Shown here: positions 35,503 to 44,405 of the stretch, piece by piece | How positions within the stretch are numbered: position 1 is the first letter of the stretch | Layout of the letters: each line of letters begins with the position of its first letter | Source: Cytophagales bacterium | Lineage (GTDB): Bacteria > Bacteroidota > Bacteroidia > Cytophagales > Cyclobacteriaceae | Direction: 5' to 3' | DNA: 57,066 nt | Assembly (NCBI GenBank): GCA_016124425.1 | Contig: WGNT01000002.1 | Span: forward strand, 1 to 57,066 | Notes under the pieces: model-generated | The model's database searches: none | Seen by the model: only the letters and a program-made list of their open reading frames with translations | What the model was told of the DNA's origin: nothing | Translations under genes and position numbers: made by a program

Positions 35503-37841
35503 AGGTTATATGCTACTTTAACCATGAAATTCCTGGGGTTTCCCGGGAAATTACGCTGAAAATTGTATCCCCCTATCCAATGTGTTTTGTCTGTAAGGTT
35601 GTTTATGTTCACGCTAAGTCGGAACTTATTCACACTGTAATAGGCTGCCGCATTGAAAATTACGTATCCAGGCAACATCAGGAATTCATCACTGTTAGTA
35701 TACCGCGCAAATGTTCTGCGCTCACTCACTTGGGAGTGACCTAGGGCAAAACCCAGTCCATCCAGCTTACCCCTATCGATACTGTATTTGATCCAGGTAT
35801 TGCTAATATGTTGTGGGGCATTTTCTTTTACCAAGCCGATCAGATCCTCGTCGTCTGACTGCGTAATTTCCGCATTGTTAAAGGCAAAGGTGGCCATCAC
35901 GCTGAGGTTAGAAGTGATTCTACCCGTAGTTTCCAATTCAAACCCCCGGGCTCTTTCCTGACCCCTTTGGATTAGCCGGTCGGGATTATTCGGGTCATTG
36001 GCGTTCACGAGGACATTGTTTACTTCAATCTGATACACAGAGAATGTACTCAACAACCTGTCGTTGAAATTTTGGGATTTGATTCCGGCCTCTAACAGTT
36101 GGCTGTATTCCGGGAGAAAGGGGCCACCAAAGCGGGGATTAGAATTTGATAATGGATCCACCGGCTGATATCCCTGATTGAACGTCGCGTAGAGGTTCGT
36201 ATTTGGCTTCAGCGCATACACCATGCCGATACGTGGCAATATTGCCTCCTGAAGGTCCGGGACGTCTACATCTGCACCTCTGAATTGCCAACTGTTCAAT
36301 GGTGTGGTAAACCTATCGTACCTCAGGCCAAGTAGTACCTGCAACTTTTTCCATTGGATCATGTCCTGAATATAGGCGCCCATGGTAATATATTGGCTTT
36401 CATAATAAGACCATTCATCGACGATGGGCTCGTATTTCCCGATATTGCGGTTGACGTAGAGCGGTGTGGAAAGACTGAGGCCTCCCACTTCTTCTCCTTC
36501 AGCCCACCATTCCGTGTTGCGGTCGAACAACATGATGTAATCAAAACCGACTAGGCTTTTGTGGGACAAGCTTCCCGTGTTAAAGTTCGCCGTCACAAAT
36601 CCGGTAAAATTATCCGAAGTATTATATCGGTATCGTTCCGTAAAATAGAGGGCAACTGAATCCGCTTGTATATACCCGTTAAACCCGTGTTCCTTCAACA
36701 GCTGATCGTCAACATACTTCATATAGGATGCGTTAAGGGCGATATTCTCTGTGAGTTTGTGGGAAACGGAAAGGGTCCCGTTAAAGATTTTATCCCGGAG
36801 AATGTCCCCCGGCTGATTGAGATTGAAGTTGATGGGAGTGGAAAGGAGATTTTGATCATTTTGGAAAGTAGGCCGACCCCGGTCCAAGAGCGTGTTGTAG
36901 TCCGTGAAGCTCATGTCGAAGTTCACAGTCGTCTTGTCACTCGCAATAAATGTCACAGAAGGCGCAACTGCCAGGGTGTTAAAGTTTATAAAATCCCTAA
37001 AAGATCCGGCGTTTTCATAGCCCATATTCAATCTAAAAAGGACATTGTCATTTCCATTGACCTTACCGGTAAAATCCGCCGTAGTTCTCATCGTATTAAA
37101 GCTCCCCACAGAAAAGTCCAATGCTGCGGCACTTTCTGCAAGGGGTTTCTTGGTGACCATATTGATCGTACCTCCCGGATTGCTGTTGCTGAACAACGCG
37201 GAAGTCGGCCCTTTGATGAATTCTATGCGTTCAATATTTACCAGAAGCGGACTAGACCAAAAGTTGGCTATATAGCGCATCCCATTTATCAACCGGTAAT
37301 CTGAATTTCTGAATCCCCTCATGGTAATATCATCGTAGACGGAAAACTGGTTTACTCCGGCAACATTCTGCACAGACTCATTCAATCGATAAATATTCTG
37401 ATCCTGAATGAGTTCTTTCGTAATGGTGGATATGCTCTGCGGTACGTCGATGGATCGAGCTTCTATCTTAGTAGCCGCAAAACTGTAATCGCTCTTGTAA
37501 TCTGTCTCCTTTCTTCCGAAAACCTCCACTTGTTGCAGTTGGGAAACCTGTTCTTGTAATTGTACCCTAACCTCTTTGTCAACCGATAAATCGACCTCCA
37601 CTGACTGGGACTGAAATCCGATATAGGAAATGGTGAGAATGTCCCGAATCAATTGAGGTGGAGAGAGCGTAGCCAGTCCATCTGGACCGGTAATACCTGT
37701 AATGCGGTTTTCCTTTAACCTGAGCGTTGCGCCCGGAATCGGTGTACCTGAAGCATCTGTTGCTTGAATTTGAATTGTCTGACCGAACACCAACTGTCCG
37801 GAGAAAAGAAGGAATAATGCGAGTAGAGCGGTATAATTCAT
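35499..37841 (-). CDS. TonB-dependent siderophore receptor
   Basis: A 780-residue outer-membrane receptor. Signal peptide 1-20 (QLVFGQ), a carboxypeptidase-like domain (about 22-95; GTPIPGATLRLKENRITG), then the siderophore-receptor plug: SIDVPQSISTITKELIQDQ, VQNVAGVNQFSVYDDITMRGF and IEFIKGPTSALFSNSNPGGTIN (about 130-215, quoted in pieces), and a 22-strand barrel ending in NFMVKVAYNL. The PQSISV-like and GPTSALFxxxNPGGxIN signatures are typical of ferrichrome/catecholate receptors. It forms an operon with the PepSY protein and has a palindrome TTTAGA-N5-TATAAA 114 bases upstream, probably the metal-responsive operator. Confidence 0.95.
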   Translation of the reverse strand: MNYTALLALFLLFSGQLVFGQTIQIQATDASGTPIPGATLRLKENRITGITGPDGLATLSPPQLIRDILTISYIGFQSQSVEVDLSVDKEVRVQLQEQVSQLQQVEVFGRKETDYKSDYSFAATKIEARSIDVPQSISTITKELIQDQNIYRLNESVQNVAGVNQFSVYDDITMRGFRNSDYRLINGMRYIANFWSSPLLVNIERIEFIKGPTSALFSNSNPGGTINMVTKKPLAESAAALDFSVGSFNTMRTTADFTGKVNGNDNVLFRLNMGYENAGSFRDFINFNTLAVAPSVTFIASDKTTVNFDMSFTDYNTLLDRGRPTFQNDQNLLSTPINFNLNQPGDILRDKIFNGTLSVSHKLTENIALNASYMKYVDDQLLKEHGFNGYIQADSVALYFTERYRYNTSDNFTGFVTANFNTGSLSHKSLVGFDYIMLFDRNTEWWAEGEEVGGLSLSTPLYVNRNIGKYEPIVDEWSYYESQYITMGAYIQDMIQWKKLQVLLGLRYDRFTTPLNSWQFRGADVDVPDLQEAILPRIGMVYALKPNTNLYATFNQGYQPVDPLSNSNPRFGGPFLPEYSQLLEAGIKSQNFNDRLLSTFSVYQIEVNNVLVNANDPNNPDRLIQRGQERARGFELETTGRITSNLSVMATFAFNNAEITQSDDEDLIGLVKENAPQHISNTWIKYSIDRGKLDGLGFALGHSQVSERRTFARYTNSDEFLMLPGYVIFNAAAYYSVNKFRLSVNINNLTDKTHWIGGYNFQRNFPGNPRNFMVKVAYNL

Positions 37842-37915
37842 ATGTTACTAGATTGTTTTAATGGTGATTTGGAACCACGCAATAATTGTCCCCCAAGTGA
37901 GTGTACGTTAGGTCC

Positions 37916-37971
37916 TGCCTACCTGTTCTGTAGGCAAGAATGACTTAATATTTATTTAGACTAATTATAAA
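37916..37971 (-). promoter_or_regulatory. Candidate metal-responsive palindrome (site A) with leader hairpin
   Basis: TTTAGACTAATTATAAA (37955-37971) is one mismatch from the perfect 6-5-6 palindrome found at 39249. About 20 bases closer to the receptor gene is a perfect hairpin TGCCTAC-ctgttct-GTAGGCA (37916-37936; 7 pairs). The rest of the gap 37842-38335 has no gene. The regulator that binds is not shown by the sequence; a DtxR-family protein is encoded at 53757-54437. Confidence 0.5.
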
Positions 37972-38335
37972 CAGTTCAAAAATCGACTTTTGTTTTTTAA
38001 TAAAAAAATATTAAAACCATTCTTTTAATAGATTATTTCTATCAAAATCACTACTATATATTGATGCTTAAATAGGAGCAGTCAGGCCACTTAGGAATGA
38101 AAGTAGACAATATGCTGGACTGTTTCTTATTGCCATGACAATCAATCTTTGCTGATTTCCTCTGACTTGCATGCCGATTCTGCGGTGTAAAAAGTATATC
38201 CTACAGTGAAAACCCATGTGTCAAGTTCACACGGGCTCTATATTCGTGGCTAACTGCCTGTACTAAAGACAATGCATTAATTTAATGTTGGCACTTGCCA
38301 CAACAGCGTCCCTCGGCAATTACAGGAAATCCTGC

Positions 38336-38650
38336 TTAGCGCATTTTCTCCAACTGATCTGCAGATTGCTTAAACAATTCCTGAAGGCCAAAAAAATCTT
38401 GATATAAAATTACCAGTCGTATATCTAGATGGCAGGTGTCAAGTAAAATGGCATGACCCCGATCATCGGTCAAGAAACTATGTTCCCAAAAATTCATTCC
38501 TGAAAACCGGTCCACAAAGACAAAAAACTCACTTTTGAAAAAGGTGATCAAGGCATGTTTGTAGTACCAAATCACCATATTGGTTTCCTTACAAAATGAA
38601 ACGCTCGATCGTTCGTAGGTAGACAAAAGTTCCGGTTTACTGCTTTTCAT
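38336..38650 (-). CDS. Small protein of a paired family, unknown (B)
   Basis: A 104-residue soluble protein with no signal peptide. Its order of elements (strand, EFFVFVDRF segment, DLRLVILYQDFFGLQELFKQSADQLEKMR end) matches the protein encoded just upstream at 38711: both have a hydrophobic-aromatic segment near the middle followed by a beta strand and a terminal helix. This resembles small DUF6686-type proteins of Bacteroidota, which I recall only loosely. It lacks the CxCC motif of its neighbour (only Cys at 19 and 75). The 60-base gap between the two genes and shared strand suggest co-expression. Function unknown. Confidence 0.65.
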   Translation of the reverse strand: MKSSKPELLSTYERSSVSFCKETNMVIWYYKHALITFFKSEFFVFVDRFSGMNFWEHSFLTDDRGHAILLDTCHLDIRLVILYQDFFGLQELFKQSADQLEKMR

Positions 38651-38710
38651 CGCTGTTCAGATTTAGATGTACACCACCACGTATTATTGGTTGCCAAAAT
38701 GCTTAATGGA

Positions 38711-39037
38711 CTAATTAACCCTACTATATTCGAACACACCCAAAAGCAACAGTACCTCCGAAAAAATCTGCTGAAGTTCACTGAACCCTTCTTTGTCAAA
38801 TATAAATTGTATTCGGGGGTGACAGGTTCTCAAGGAAACAAACGAACTATCCCCTTCTGGCTTTCTCACTAGCTTCATATAGTCAACTTCAAGTACCCAA
38901 TTGGCCCATCTTAAAAAGGCCTCCTGTTCAAACTCTACCAATAAATCCTGATAGTGCATGCTAACCCTGCCGCAACAGGAACAGGTGACTATCTTGTGGT
39001 TTTTACCTGATGAAAGAATTTTTAGTTTGCATTCCAT
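38711..39037 (-). CDS. Small CxCC protein of a paired family, unknown (A)
   Basis: A 108-residue soluble protein (start at the ATG at 39037; an ATG two codons earlier is possible). CSCCGRVSMHYQDLLVEF follows a short N-terminal strand; the CxCC group with the flanking Cys4 might bind a metal. The rest, with FLRWANWVLEVDY and a final helix SELQQIFSEVLLLL, parallels the shorter protein at 38336. The gene pair lies between two iron-type operons, and a perfect TTTAGA-N5-TCTAAA palindrome lies 211 bases upstream, which suggests control by metal supply. It may belong to the DUF6686-type proteins; that is a recollection, not a search result. Confidence 0.68.
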   Translation of the reverse strand: MECKLKILSSGKNHKIVTCSCCGRVSMHYQDLLVEFEQEAFLRWANWVLEVDYMKLVRKPEGDSSFVSLRTCHPRIQFIFDKEGFSELQQIFSEVLLLLGVFEYSRVN

Positions 39038-39247
39038 ATGCATTCGTTACAAGTGGTGCCTGGTACCCGGGTATTCTAGATCCAATGTGTAACCCATCCC
39101 GTGAAACAACGTGGCATCCGGGACCAGGACTTAATATCTTTCAAAGCCGCCTACAGACGTCCCAAAGCCAAAGTCAGTGTTGGCTTTCCAACATCATCCG
39201 CTTATTCTTTACTCAAATAACGATGGAAATTCACTAACATCCAATTT

Positions 39248-39266
39248 ATTTAGACTAATTCTAAAT
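39248..39266. promoter_or_regulatory. Perfect candidate metal-responsive palindrome (site B)
   Basis: ATTTAGA-CTAAT-TCTAAAT is an exact 7-5-7 inverted repeat. It is the best of three related sites in the window (37955, 39248, 47873). It lies in the gene-free interval 39044-39704 upstream of the CxCC protein gene. Confidence 0.6.
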
Positions 39267-39423
39267 AGATAATTTCTATCATTTTTTGAATTCAAAAAAC
39301 GTTTGATGAATTCGTCGAATGAATAGCCGTTTTTTCTGACTATCAAAGAGATGACTTCTCACAAATCTCCTAGTATGATGGGTAGGTACTTTTGGAGCCG
39401 TTGGTCGATAGATTCAATAAGGT

Positions 39424-39450
39424 GAGGAGGGTCACATCAAGACCCTCCTC
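39424..39450. repeat. Perfect 10-pair hairpin in the gap downstream of the permease/peptidase gene
   Basis: GAGGAGGGTC-acatcaa-GACCCTCCTC. The A run lies after it on the plus strand (39451-39468), so neither strand has the usual hairpin-then-T pattern of a terminator. It could be a leader or RNA-processing structure. No gene is visible in 39267-39704. Confidence 0.6.
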
Positions 39451-39704
39451 AAAAAAATCAAAAAAAAATAAACCAACAAGCCCGGAAATCTGTACCGATT
39501 CAATTGGATGCTGAACCGGAACAAGAAACAAATATGTCCTACTATGCGCTTATATAGCATCAATTCGCACCAGCGACGACTTTGCACGACAATTTAGCTA
39601 AATCACCTAGCTCGCTTCAAGGCCCCATTGCCGTTTCACATTGATTGCATCCAAGGTTTCCCATGGCTATCACTAGGGTTCTTGAAACGAATAACTCCCG
39701 TAGA

Positions 39705-42700
39705 TCACTCGGGGAACGTTTTAATGTACGTCGAGAAGAATTCCTCAAAAACAAGATAATTCGATGGGTTATCAGCAGTATTTAAATTCTTGAGAGCGGA
39801 AAGGGCTTCGGTTTGATTTCCTTTAATCCATTTGTACAACACCACTGCGCCTTTGTTTACCTCTAGATAATCCGTTCCATCAGCAAATACCAGCATTGGT
39901 TCTGTATTTGGTTCGTTGTTTTTTTCTTTGGCATAACGCTTCAATTTTGTTTCAATGATAAGCAGAACTGCTTCATTACCCATTTCCTTTTCTAAGAATA
40001 ATAGGCTTAGAGCTTCTGGTAGTGATGTTTTAAAAATTTCAGCTCCTTGGACATTGGCTACCTGAATATTGGCCAAGACCCATTGTTTTATGATTTGGGC
40101 AGCAACAGTCTGATAGATATAGGCTTTCTCTTTCAAATCCTCAGTTCGGGCATACCATCCTTCTTTTTCAGATATGGCAATGGCATGCGGAAAACTATAG
40201 AACGACTCCTGATAGTAGGGGATTTCATAAATGCGGAGTTGTTTATGCGGGAATTCTCCCAGGTTTTCATTTACAAATTCTATCGTTTGTCGGGCAGCCT
40301 CAGTATAAAGAGCTGCGTTAAAAGCGTGCTTTGCATCATAAAGTATCTCCACACTTACCCCATCTTTTTCAGCTTTTGTCCAGGTATATTCGGCCGAACC
40401 AACATACCAATTGAAAGGTTGTGGTCTGCTGATTTCAAAAGTCGTGTATGCTCTGCCGTTTTCAACACGGGATCTGATGAGATTGCCTGGTGCAATAATG
40501 TGCTGATTTTCAACTGTTGATATTTCCATTTTCCCCGTTACCCATCCTGCATCCGGAGCATAAGCATCCTGCTTCAAAGCGAGGGGATCATCTACTGCTG
40601 CCATTCGGGATTCTAATTTTTCCAAACCAAGATCAACCCTTTTTCTATTCTCTTTCAACTCACGATCATAATCGTAGCCAATGGTTGGCAGGAAATCCTT
40701 AATACTTCCAAAAGATCCGTTGAACATCAGGTCGGGCTGGGGATCTTCCCCGCCTTGGGTAAAACCTTTATACTGCTTTTCGGCTTGGATCTTCAGATTA
40801 ATCAGGCTGTCTCCCCTGCCTGGAATGAGATAGGCAGAAATCCTAAAATCTTTACTTTCGAAAACAGGGGTTAAGGACTTACCTGAGACAGAAAGCTGCT
40901 CTACTTTTACAAAGTCACTCCAATTAAGATACAACGTATCTGAAAGACTATCGTTACTTAGTAGAATGTCGGCAAAATAAGTTGCTTTACGCTCTTCCGG
41001 ATAAAAGTCAAACTTCAAATCTACCTGGTGGTATTTAGGATGGGTTACCTCTTTCAAATAGCCGTACTTCATTTCATAGTCGGCTTTTTCTTTTTCTTCG
41101 ATTTCGCTAAATGTAAAATTACCTTTGCCATTGACTTCCTGCATAATGTGCCATCTTGTTGCAATGAAGCCAATAAGCAAAAGGGCCAGCACTATTTTGC
41201 CAACCCAGGAAAGCTGTTGGTTGAAAATCGAAAAGGTACTTAGGCCATTTTTTCTTCCCCTTTGCCAAAACCATATTCCGGCTAAAATGAAACTACCACC
41301 CAATAATACCCACATAAGGAAATACCATTTTGCCGAAATCATCCAAATGCCATAACCGCTTATTTCGGAATAGTCTTCCAGACCCGGAACTGCCCCAAAA
41401 GCATAAATGGTCTGCTCTGCAAGCCCTAATTCAAAGGATATAATGGTCATGAAAAAAAGACCTACACTGATAATATGGGTGGCAATCCGGCTTTTGGTCA
41501 ATCCGGCGACAAAAAACACCATGGCCATATGCAACACATAGGTAAGCCAACCCCAATTATAGCCAAGCAAATCATAGGAGTACAGGTTGATATCAATCAA
41601 GTTCGTCCCACCTTTGATTACTTGTACAATTAGACCTGTAACCAAAAAAGAACTTGCCAGGATAAATGCCACCGCTCCCATGGCAATGAACCTGGACAGT
41701 GTTGTCGTCCAGATGGGTACAGGAAGGGCATCAGCAATCTGCCAAAAATTGACCGTTCGGTCTTTAAAGTACAATTCCCCTGCCCAAACCATAAGGACTA
41801 TCATGATGAACGCCCCAAATGTCAAACGGAAAGCAGTCATCGTAAAGGTAAGCGGTTCTGTAGGACCAATATAGTAGGAGGCATTCCACAACAGGTTTTG
41901 GAGCACATTCATCAACACCACAAGGCCGATGATGAGCTTGAAGCCGGAAGGGCGCACTACATTTTTGAACTCAAGAATAGAGAGCGAAAACAGTTTCCTT
42001 ACATATGCTGCAACTCCAAATTCCACAGTTGGATTTAAGCGTTTTTCGGAAAGAAAATGTATGGCTGAATAGTTTCTTTCATTGGATTCCTTAGCTGGTT
42101 TTTGCTTATTTTCCGTTTTCAAAAATCCTTTGAAACTGAATTTCCGGTAAGCAGATGAGATTAGTATAAAACTGAACACCAACCAGATGAGGCGGTTGAA
42201 TAATAGATAATCCGTAAATTCCAGGTATCCGAAATTCCTTTCAGTTACGCTGAAATAGTTAATCGCATTTTCCACTGCAACATACCCGAATGGATCGCCA
42301 AGCAACAATAAAGGGGTAACTCCGGAACTTTCAGCCGTGGGTTGCATCAGTAGAAATGCAATCACGGTAATGATGACTGCCAAATACCCTGCTGCCATTT
42401 TTTTGAAAAAGACCAAAGCAAAAAACACCAAGGAGGTTAGCAGAAGTACATTGGGGAGTAGAAGAAAAAAATACCCGTGTATCAACTGGCCTATTGGCGC
42501 CGTGCCAAAGCGATGTGCTTCACCAATGCCGGAGTAAGGCACGAGCAGCATTCCGAAGATATATCCAAAGGAAATCAAGGCATTGATGGAAAAGGCGGCT
42601 AAAAAGCGGCCAAGGAAAAATCTCTTTTCCTTTATGGGATTGGTAAATAGCCATTGACCAGTTTTGTGCTGGATTTCTTTGAAAAGCATGGGGCCGGTCA

Positions 42701-42914
42701 ATACCGCAATGATGATAATCAGCAAAATTCCACCACTTGCCAAATTTTTGTAGAATACAGCAGCTGCATTCATCAAAAGGTCTTCGTTTACATAGTAATC
42801 AAAAGTACCTTTGGTGTACCAAATCCCTTGGAAAATCAAGAGCCCGTACAGTAAGAAAACACTCAAGTGGCTGAAACGGTTTTTGATTTCGTGTTTTAAG
42901 ATGCTTGAGATCAT
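39705..42914 (-). CDS. ABC-2 permease fused to an M1-peptidase-like domain lacking the zinc motif
   Basis: About 1069 residues from the ATG at 42914 (MISSILKHEIKNRF); the open frame reaches 26 codons further back but that part is unlike the family. Residues 1-560 hold two blocks of six membrane helices (LLIIIIAVLTGPMLFKEIQHKTGQ; FGAFIMIVLMVWAGELYFKDR), the ABC-2 permease type. After one more helix (IVLALLLIGFIATRW) comes a large outer domain of the M1 aminopeptidase fold. Where active members have HExxH-18-E, this one reads TVAAQIIKQW with no zinc ligands, so peptidase activity is lost. Partner of the ATPase encoded at 43523. Substrate unknown; likely a lipid, peptide or metallophore. Confidence 0.88.
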   Translation of the reverse strand: MISSILKHEIKNRFSHLSVFLLYGLLIFQGIWYTKGTFDYYVNEDLLMNAAAVFYKNLASGGILLIIIIAVLTGPMLFKEIQHKTGQWLFTNPIKEKRFFLGRFLAAFSINALISFGYIFGMLLVPYSGIGEAHRFGTAPIGQLIHGYFFLLLPNVLLLTSLVFFALVFFKKMAAGYLAVIITVIAFLLMQPTAESSGVTPLLLLGDPFGYVAVENAINYFSVTERNFGYLEFTDYLLFNRLIWLVFSFILISSAYRKFSFKGFLKTENKQKPAKESNERNYSAIHFLSEKRLNPTVEFGVAAYVRKLFSLSILEFKNVVRPSGFKLIIGLVVLMNVLQNLLWNASYYIGPTEPLTFTMTAFRLTFGAFIMIVLMVWAGELYFKDRTVNFWQIADALPVPIWTTTLSRFIAMGAVAFILASSFLVTGLIVQVIKGGTNLIDINLYSYDLLGYNWGWLTYVLHMAMVFFVAGLTKSRIATHIISVGLFFMTIISFELGLAEQTIYAFGAVPGLEDYSEISGYGIWMISAKWYFLMWVLLGGSFILAGIWFWQRGRKNGLSTFSIFNQQLSWVGKIVLALLLIGFIATRWHIMQEVNGKGNFTFSEIEEKEKADYEMKYGYLKEVTHPKYHQVDLKFDFYPEERKATYFADILLSNDSLSDTLYLNWSDFVKVEQLSVSGKSLTPVFESKDFRISAYLIPGRGDSLINLKIQAEKQYKGFTQGGEDPQPDLMFNGSFGSIKDFLPTIGYDYDRELKENRKRVDLGLEKLESRMAAVDDPLALKQDAYAPDAGWVTGKMEISTVENQHIIAPGNLIRSRVENGRAYTTFEISRPQPFNWYVGSAEYTWTKAEKDGVSVEILYDAKHAFNAALYTEAARQTIEFVNENLGEFPHKQLRIYEIPYYQESFYSFPHAIAISEKEGWYARTEDLKEKAYIYQTVAAQIIKQWVLANIQVANVQGAEIFKTSLPEALSLLFLEKEMGNEAVLLIIETKLKRYAKEKNNEPNTEPMLVFADGTDYLEVNKGAVVLYKWIKGNQTEALSALKNLNTADNPSNYLVFEEFFSTYIKTFPE

Positions 42915-42936
42915 TTGAGGATTGGGGGTTGAGGGG

Positions 42937-42951
42937 TGAGCTGCGAGGTTA
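42937..42951. repeat. Left flanking repeat of the four-helix-bundle cassette
   Basis: TGAGCTGCGAGGTTA here matches TGAGCTGTGGGTTA at 43364-43377 in the same orientation (13 of 14 aligned bases or better with one gap). The two copies bracket the four-helix-bundle gene, as a target duplication or cassette border might. Confidence 0.5.
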
Positions 42952-43000
42952 AGTTGTTGGAAGGCTATGTTGGAAAAACAATTTTTTAACACGGCCTTTG

Positions 43001-43360
43001 TTAGGGGTTTGGGTTTATCTTTTTCATGAAGGCCATGAGCATTTTTTGTTCTTCATCAATTAGTGATAGTAGTTTCTCTGCATCGATTTTGTCTACCATT
43101 TCCATATCGACCATGCCCAGAATAAAGGTTTCTAGTTCGAAACAGGATCCAAGCGCTACTCGAAGGAAAAAGAGGTAGTTTTTAGCCCCATCCCTTGCAC
43201 TTCCTTCGGCTATATTTGCCGGTATTGAGGCTGATGCCCGTTGGATTTGACTTGTTAAACCATATTTTTCTTCTTTGGGTAGATTTTTGCTGACCTTATA
43301 AGTCAGTTTCCAAATTTCCATGCCTTTTTTCCAGATGATGAGTTCTTTGAAGTTTTTCAT
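43001..43360 (-). CDS. Four-helix-bundle (S23/IVS type) protein
   Basis: A 119-residue protein of the TIGR02436/PF05635 family, first known from intervening sequences of 23S rRNA genes; Avd of diversity-generating retroelements is a relative. Marker segments: FKELIIWKKGMEIW at the N-terminus, KNLPKEEKYGLTSQIQRASASIPANIAEGSAR (about 24-55, cut here as YGLTSQIQRASASIPANIAEG) and FFLRVALGSCFELET. Basic, cytoplasmic, forms pentamers in known relatives; the role is unclear. There is no 23S rRNA, reverse transcriptase or template repeat nearby. The gene breaks the otherwise tight ABC operon and is flanked by repeats, so it looks like an inserted unit. Confidence 0.9.
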   Translation of the reverse strand: MKNFKELIIWKKGMEIWKLTYKVSKNLPKEEKYGLTSQIQRASASIPANIAEGSARDGAKNYLFFLRVALGSCFELETFILGMVDMEMVDKIDAEKLLSLIDEEQKMLMAFMKKINPNP

Positions 43361-43363
43361 GAA

Positions 43364-43438
43364 TGAGCTGTGGGTTATTAGCTGCGGGCGGTTAGGTATA
43401 GGTTTTAGCTGTGAGGGAAGGGCTGCGAGCGGTTAGGT
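43364..43438. repeat. GCTG-rich repeats right of the four-helix-bundle gene
   Basis: TGAGCTGTGGGTTA (43364-43377) repeats the left flank at 42937. Next, GCTGCGGGCGGTTAGGT (43381-43397) recurs as GCTGCGAGCGGTTAGGT at 43422-43438 (16 of 17 identical). GCTGTG and GCTGCG alternate five times up to about 43455, and the segment 43485-43530 is low-complexity (AAAACTCGAAGCTCAAAACTA-like). Confidence 0.65.
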
Positions 43439-43522
43439 TGGAGCTGTGGGGTTGGAGGTGGTTTAGCCTAAATTTAATTCCTTTAGCTAGAAGCCAAAAA
43501 CTCGAAGCTCAAAACTAAAAAC

Positions 43523-44401
43523 TCAAACCTCTACCCTCTCAGCCAAAAGATTAAAATAGGCATCTTCCAAAGTAGGTGCTTTTCCTGAAAATTCCCCACT
43601 GGGTAAATCATCTGCCACCACGGTAATCATCATTTTACCCATATAGAAGCGTTGGGAAATCACTTTGTACTTTTGTTCGTATTCGCTTAGCTCAGACTTT
43701 TCAATGGGTAATTCAAATATTCTGCCCTGTAAAGCTTCTTCAATTTCATTAGGCTTACCTTTCATCAGCACTTTTCCATTGCCAATGATGGCCATTTCAT
43801 TGCAAAGCGTACTCACATCTTCAACAATATGTGTGGAAAGTATCACCACGGTATTTTCACCGATTTCCGAGAGCAGGTTGTAAAATCGGTTGCGTTCCAT
43901 GGGGTCAAGCCCTGCAGTGGGTTCATCTACGATGATCAATTGCGGATCTCCCATCAATGCCTGGGCAATCCCAAAGCGTTGTTTCATTCCGCCCGAATAA
44001 GCATCAAGGTGCTTTTTACGGACATCATAAAGGTTCACCCTGTTCAGTAATTCAGAAACAACTTCTTTTCGTTCGGCTTTATTCACAATGCCTTTCATAT
44101 CGGCTATATGAAGAAGTAATTCTTCCGCTGATACATTTGGATACACACCAAATTCCTGCGGCAGATAACCCAAAACCTTGCGCAGTTCTTCGGGCTGCTT
44201 CAATACATTAATGCCGTTAAAGGTGATGCTCCCGCTATCCGCATCTTGTAACGTGGCAATAGTCCGCATCAGAGTAGATTTCCCTGCGCCATTTTGACCC
44301 AACAATCCAAACATGCCCTTGCCGATGGTTAACGAAACTTCATGCAGGGCCTTAACTCCATTGGAATAGGTTTTTGAAAGGTTTTGTATTTCTAAAATCA
44401 T
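43523..44401 (-). CDS. ABC transporter ATP-binding protein
   Basis: A 292-residue ABC ATPase. Walker A GQNGAGKST (35-43), Q-loop (YLPQEFGVYPNVSAEE), signature YSGGMKQR, Walker B LIIVDEPTAGLDP, and the H-loop in ILSTHIVEDV. The C-terminal 70 residues carry the extra domain common in ABC-2 drug/lipid exporters. It powers the permease/peptidase-like protein encoded at 39705, from which it is now separated by the four-helix-bundle insertion. It begins four bases after the methyltransferase-like gene, so the operon order on the minus strand is receptor, DoxX, methyltransferase-like, ATPase, (four-helix bundle), permease. Confidence 0.95.
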   Translation of the reverse strand: MILEIQNLSKTYSNGVKALHEVSLTIGKGMFGLLGQNGAGKSTLMRTIATLQDADSGSITFNGINVLKQPEELRKVLGYLPQEFGVYPNVSAEELLLHIADMKGIVNKAERKEVVSELLNRVNLYDVRKKHLDAYSGGMKQRFGIAQALMGDPQLIIVDEPTAGLDPMERNRFYNLLSEIGENTVVILSTHIVEDVSTLCNEMAIIGNGKVLMKGKPNEIEEALQGRIFELPIEKSELSEYEQKYKVISQRFYMGKMMITVVADDLPSGEFSGKAPTLEDAYFNLLAERVEV

Positions 44402-44405
44402 AAGG

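Noticed and set aside
36666..37304. 212-codon plus-strand ORF within the siderophore receptor gene
   Set aside because: It is antisense to a complete, recognisable receptor and has no domain pattern of its own.
17811..39610. An 18-base near-identity, TTTAGCTA(T/A)ATCACCTAG, at 17811 and 39593
   Set aside because: One such match with a mismatch is about what chance gives in 57 kb, and the contexts are unrelated.
43001..43360. Diversity-generating retroelement, because the four-helix-bundle family includes Avd
   Set aside because: No reverse transcriptase gene and no template/variable repeat pair is in the window.
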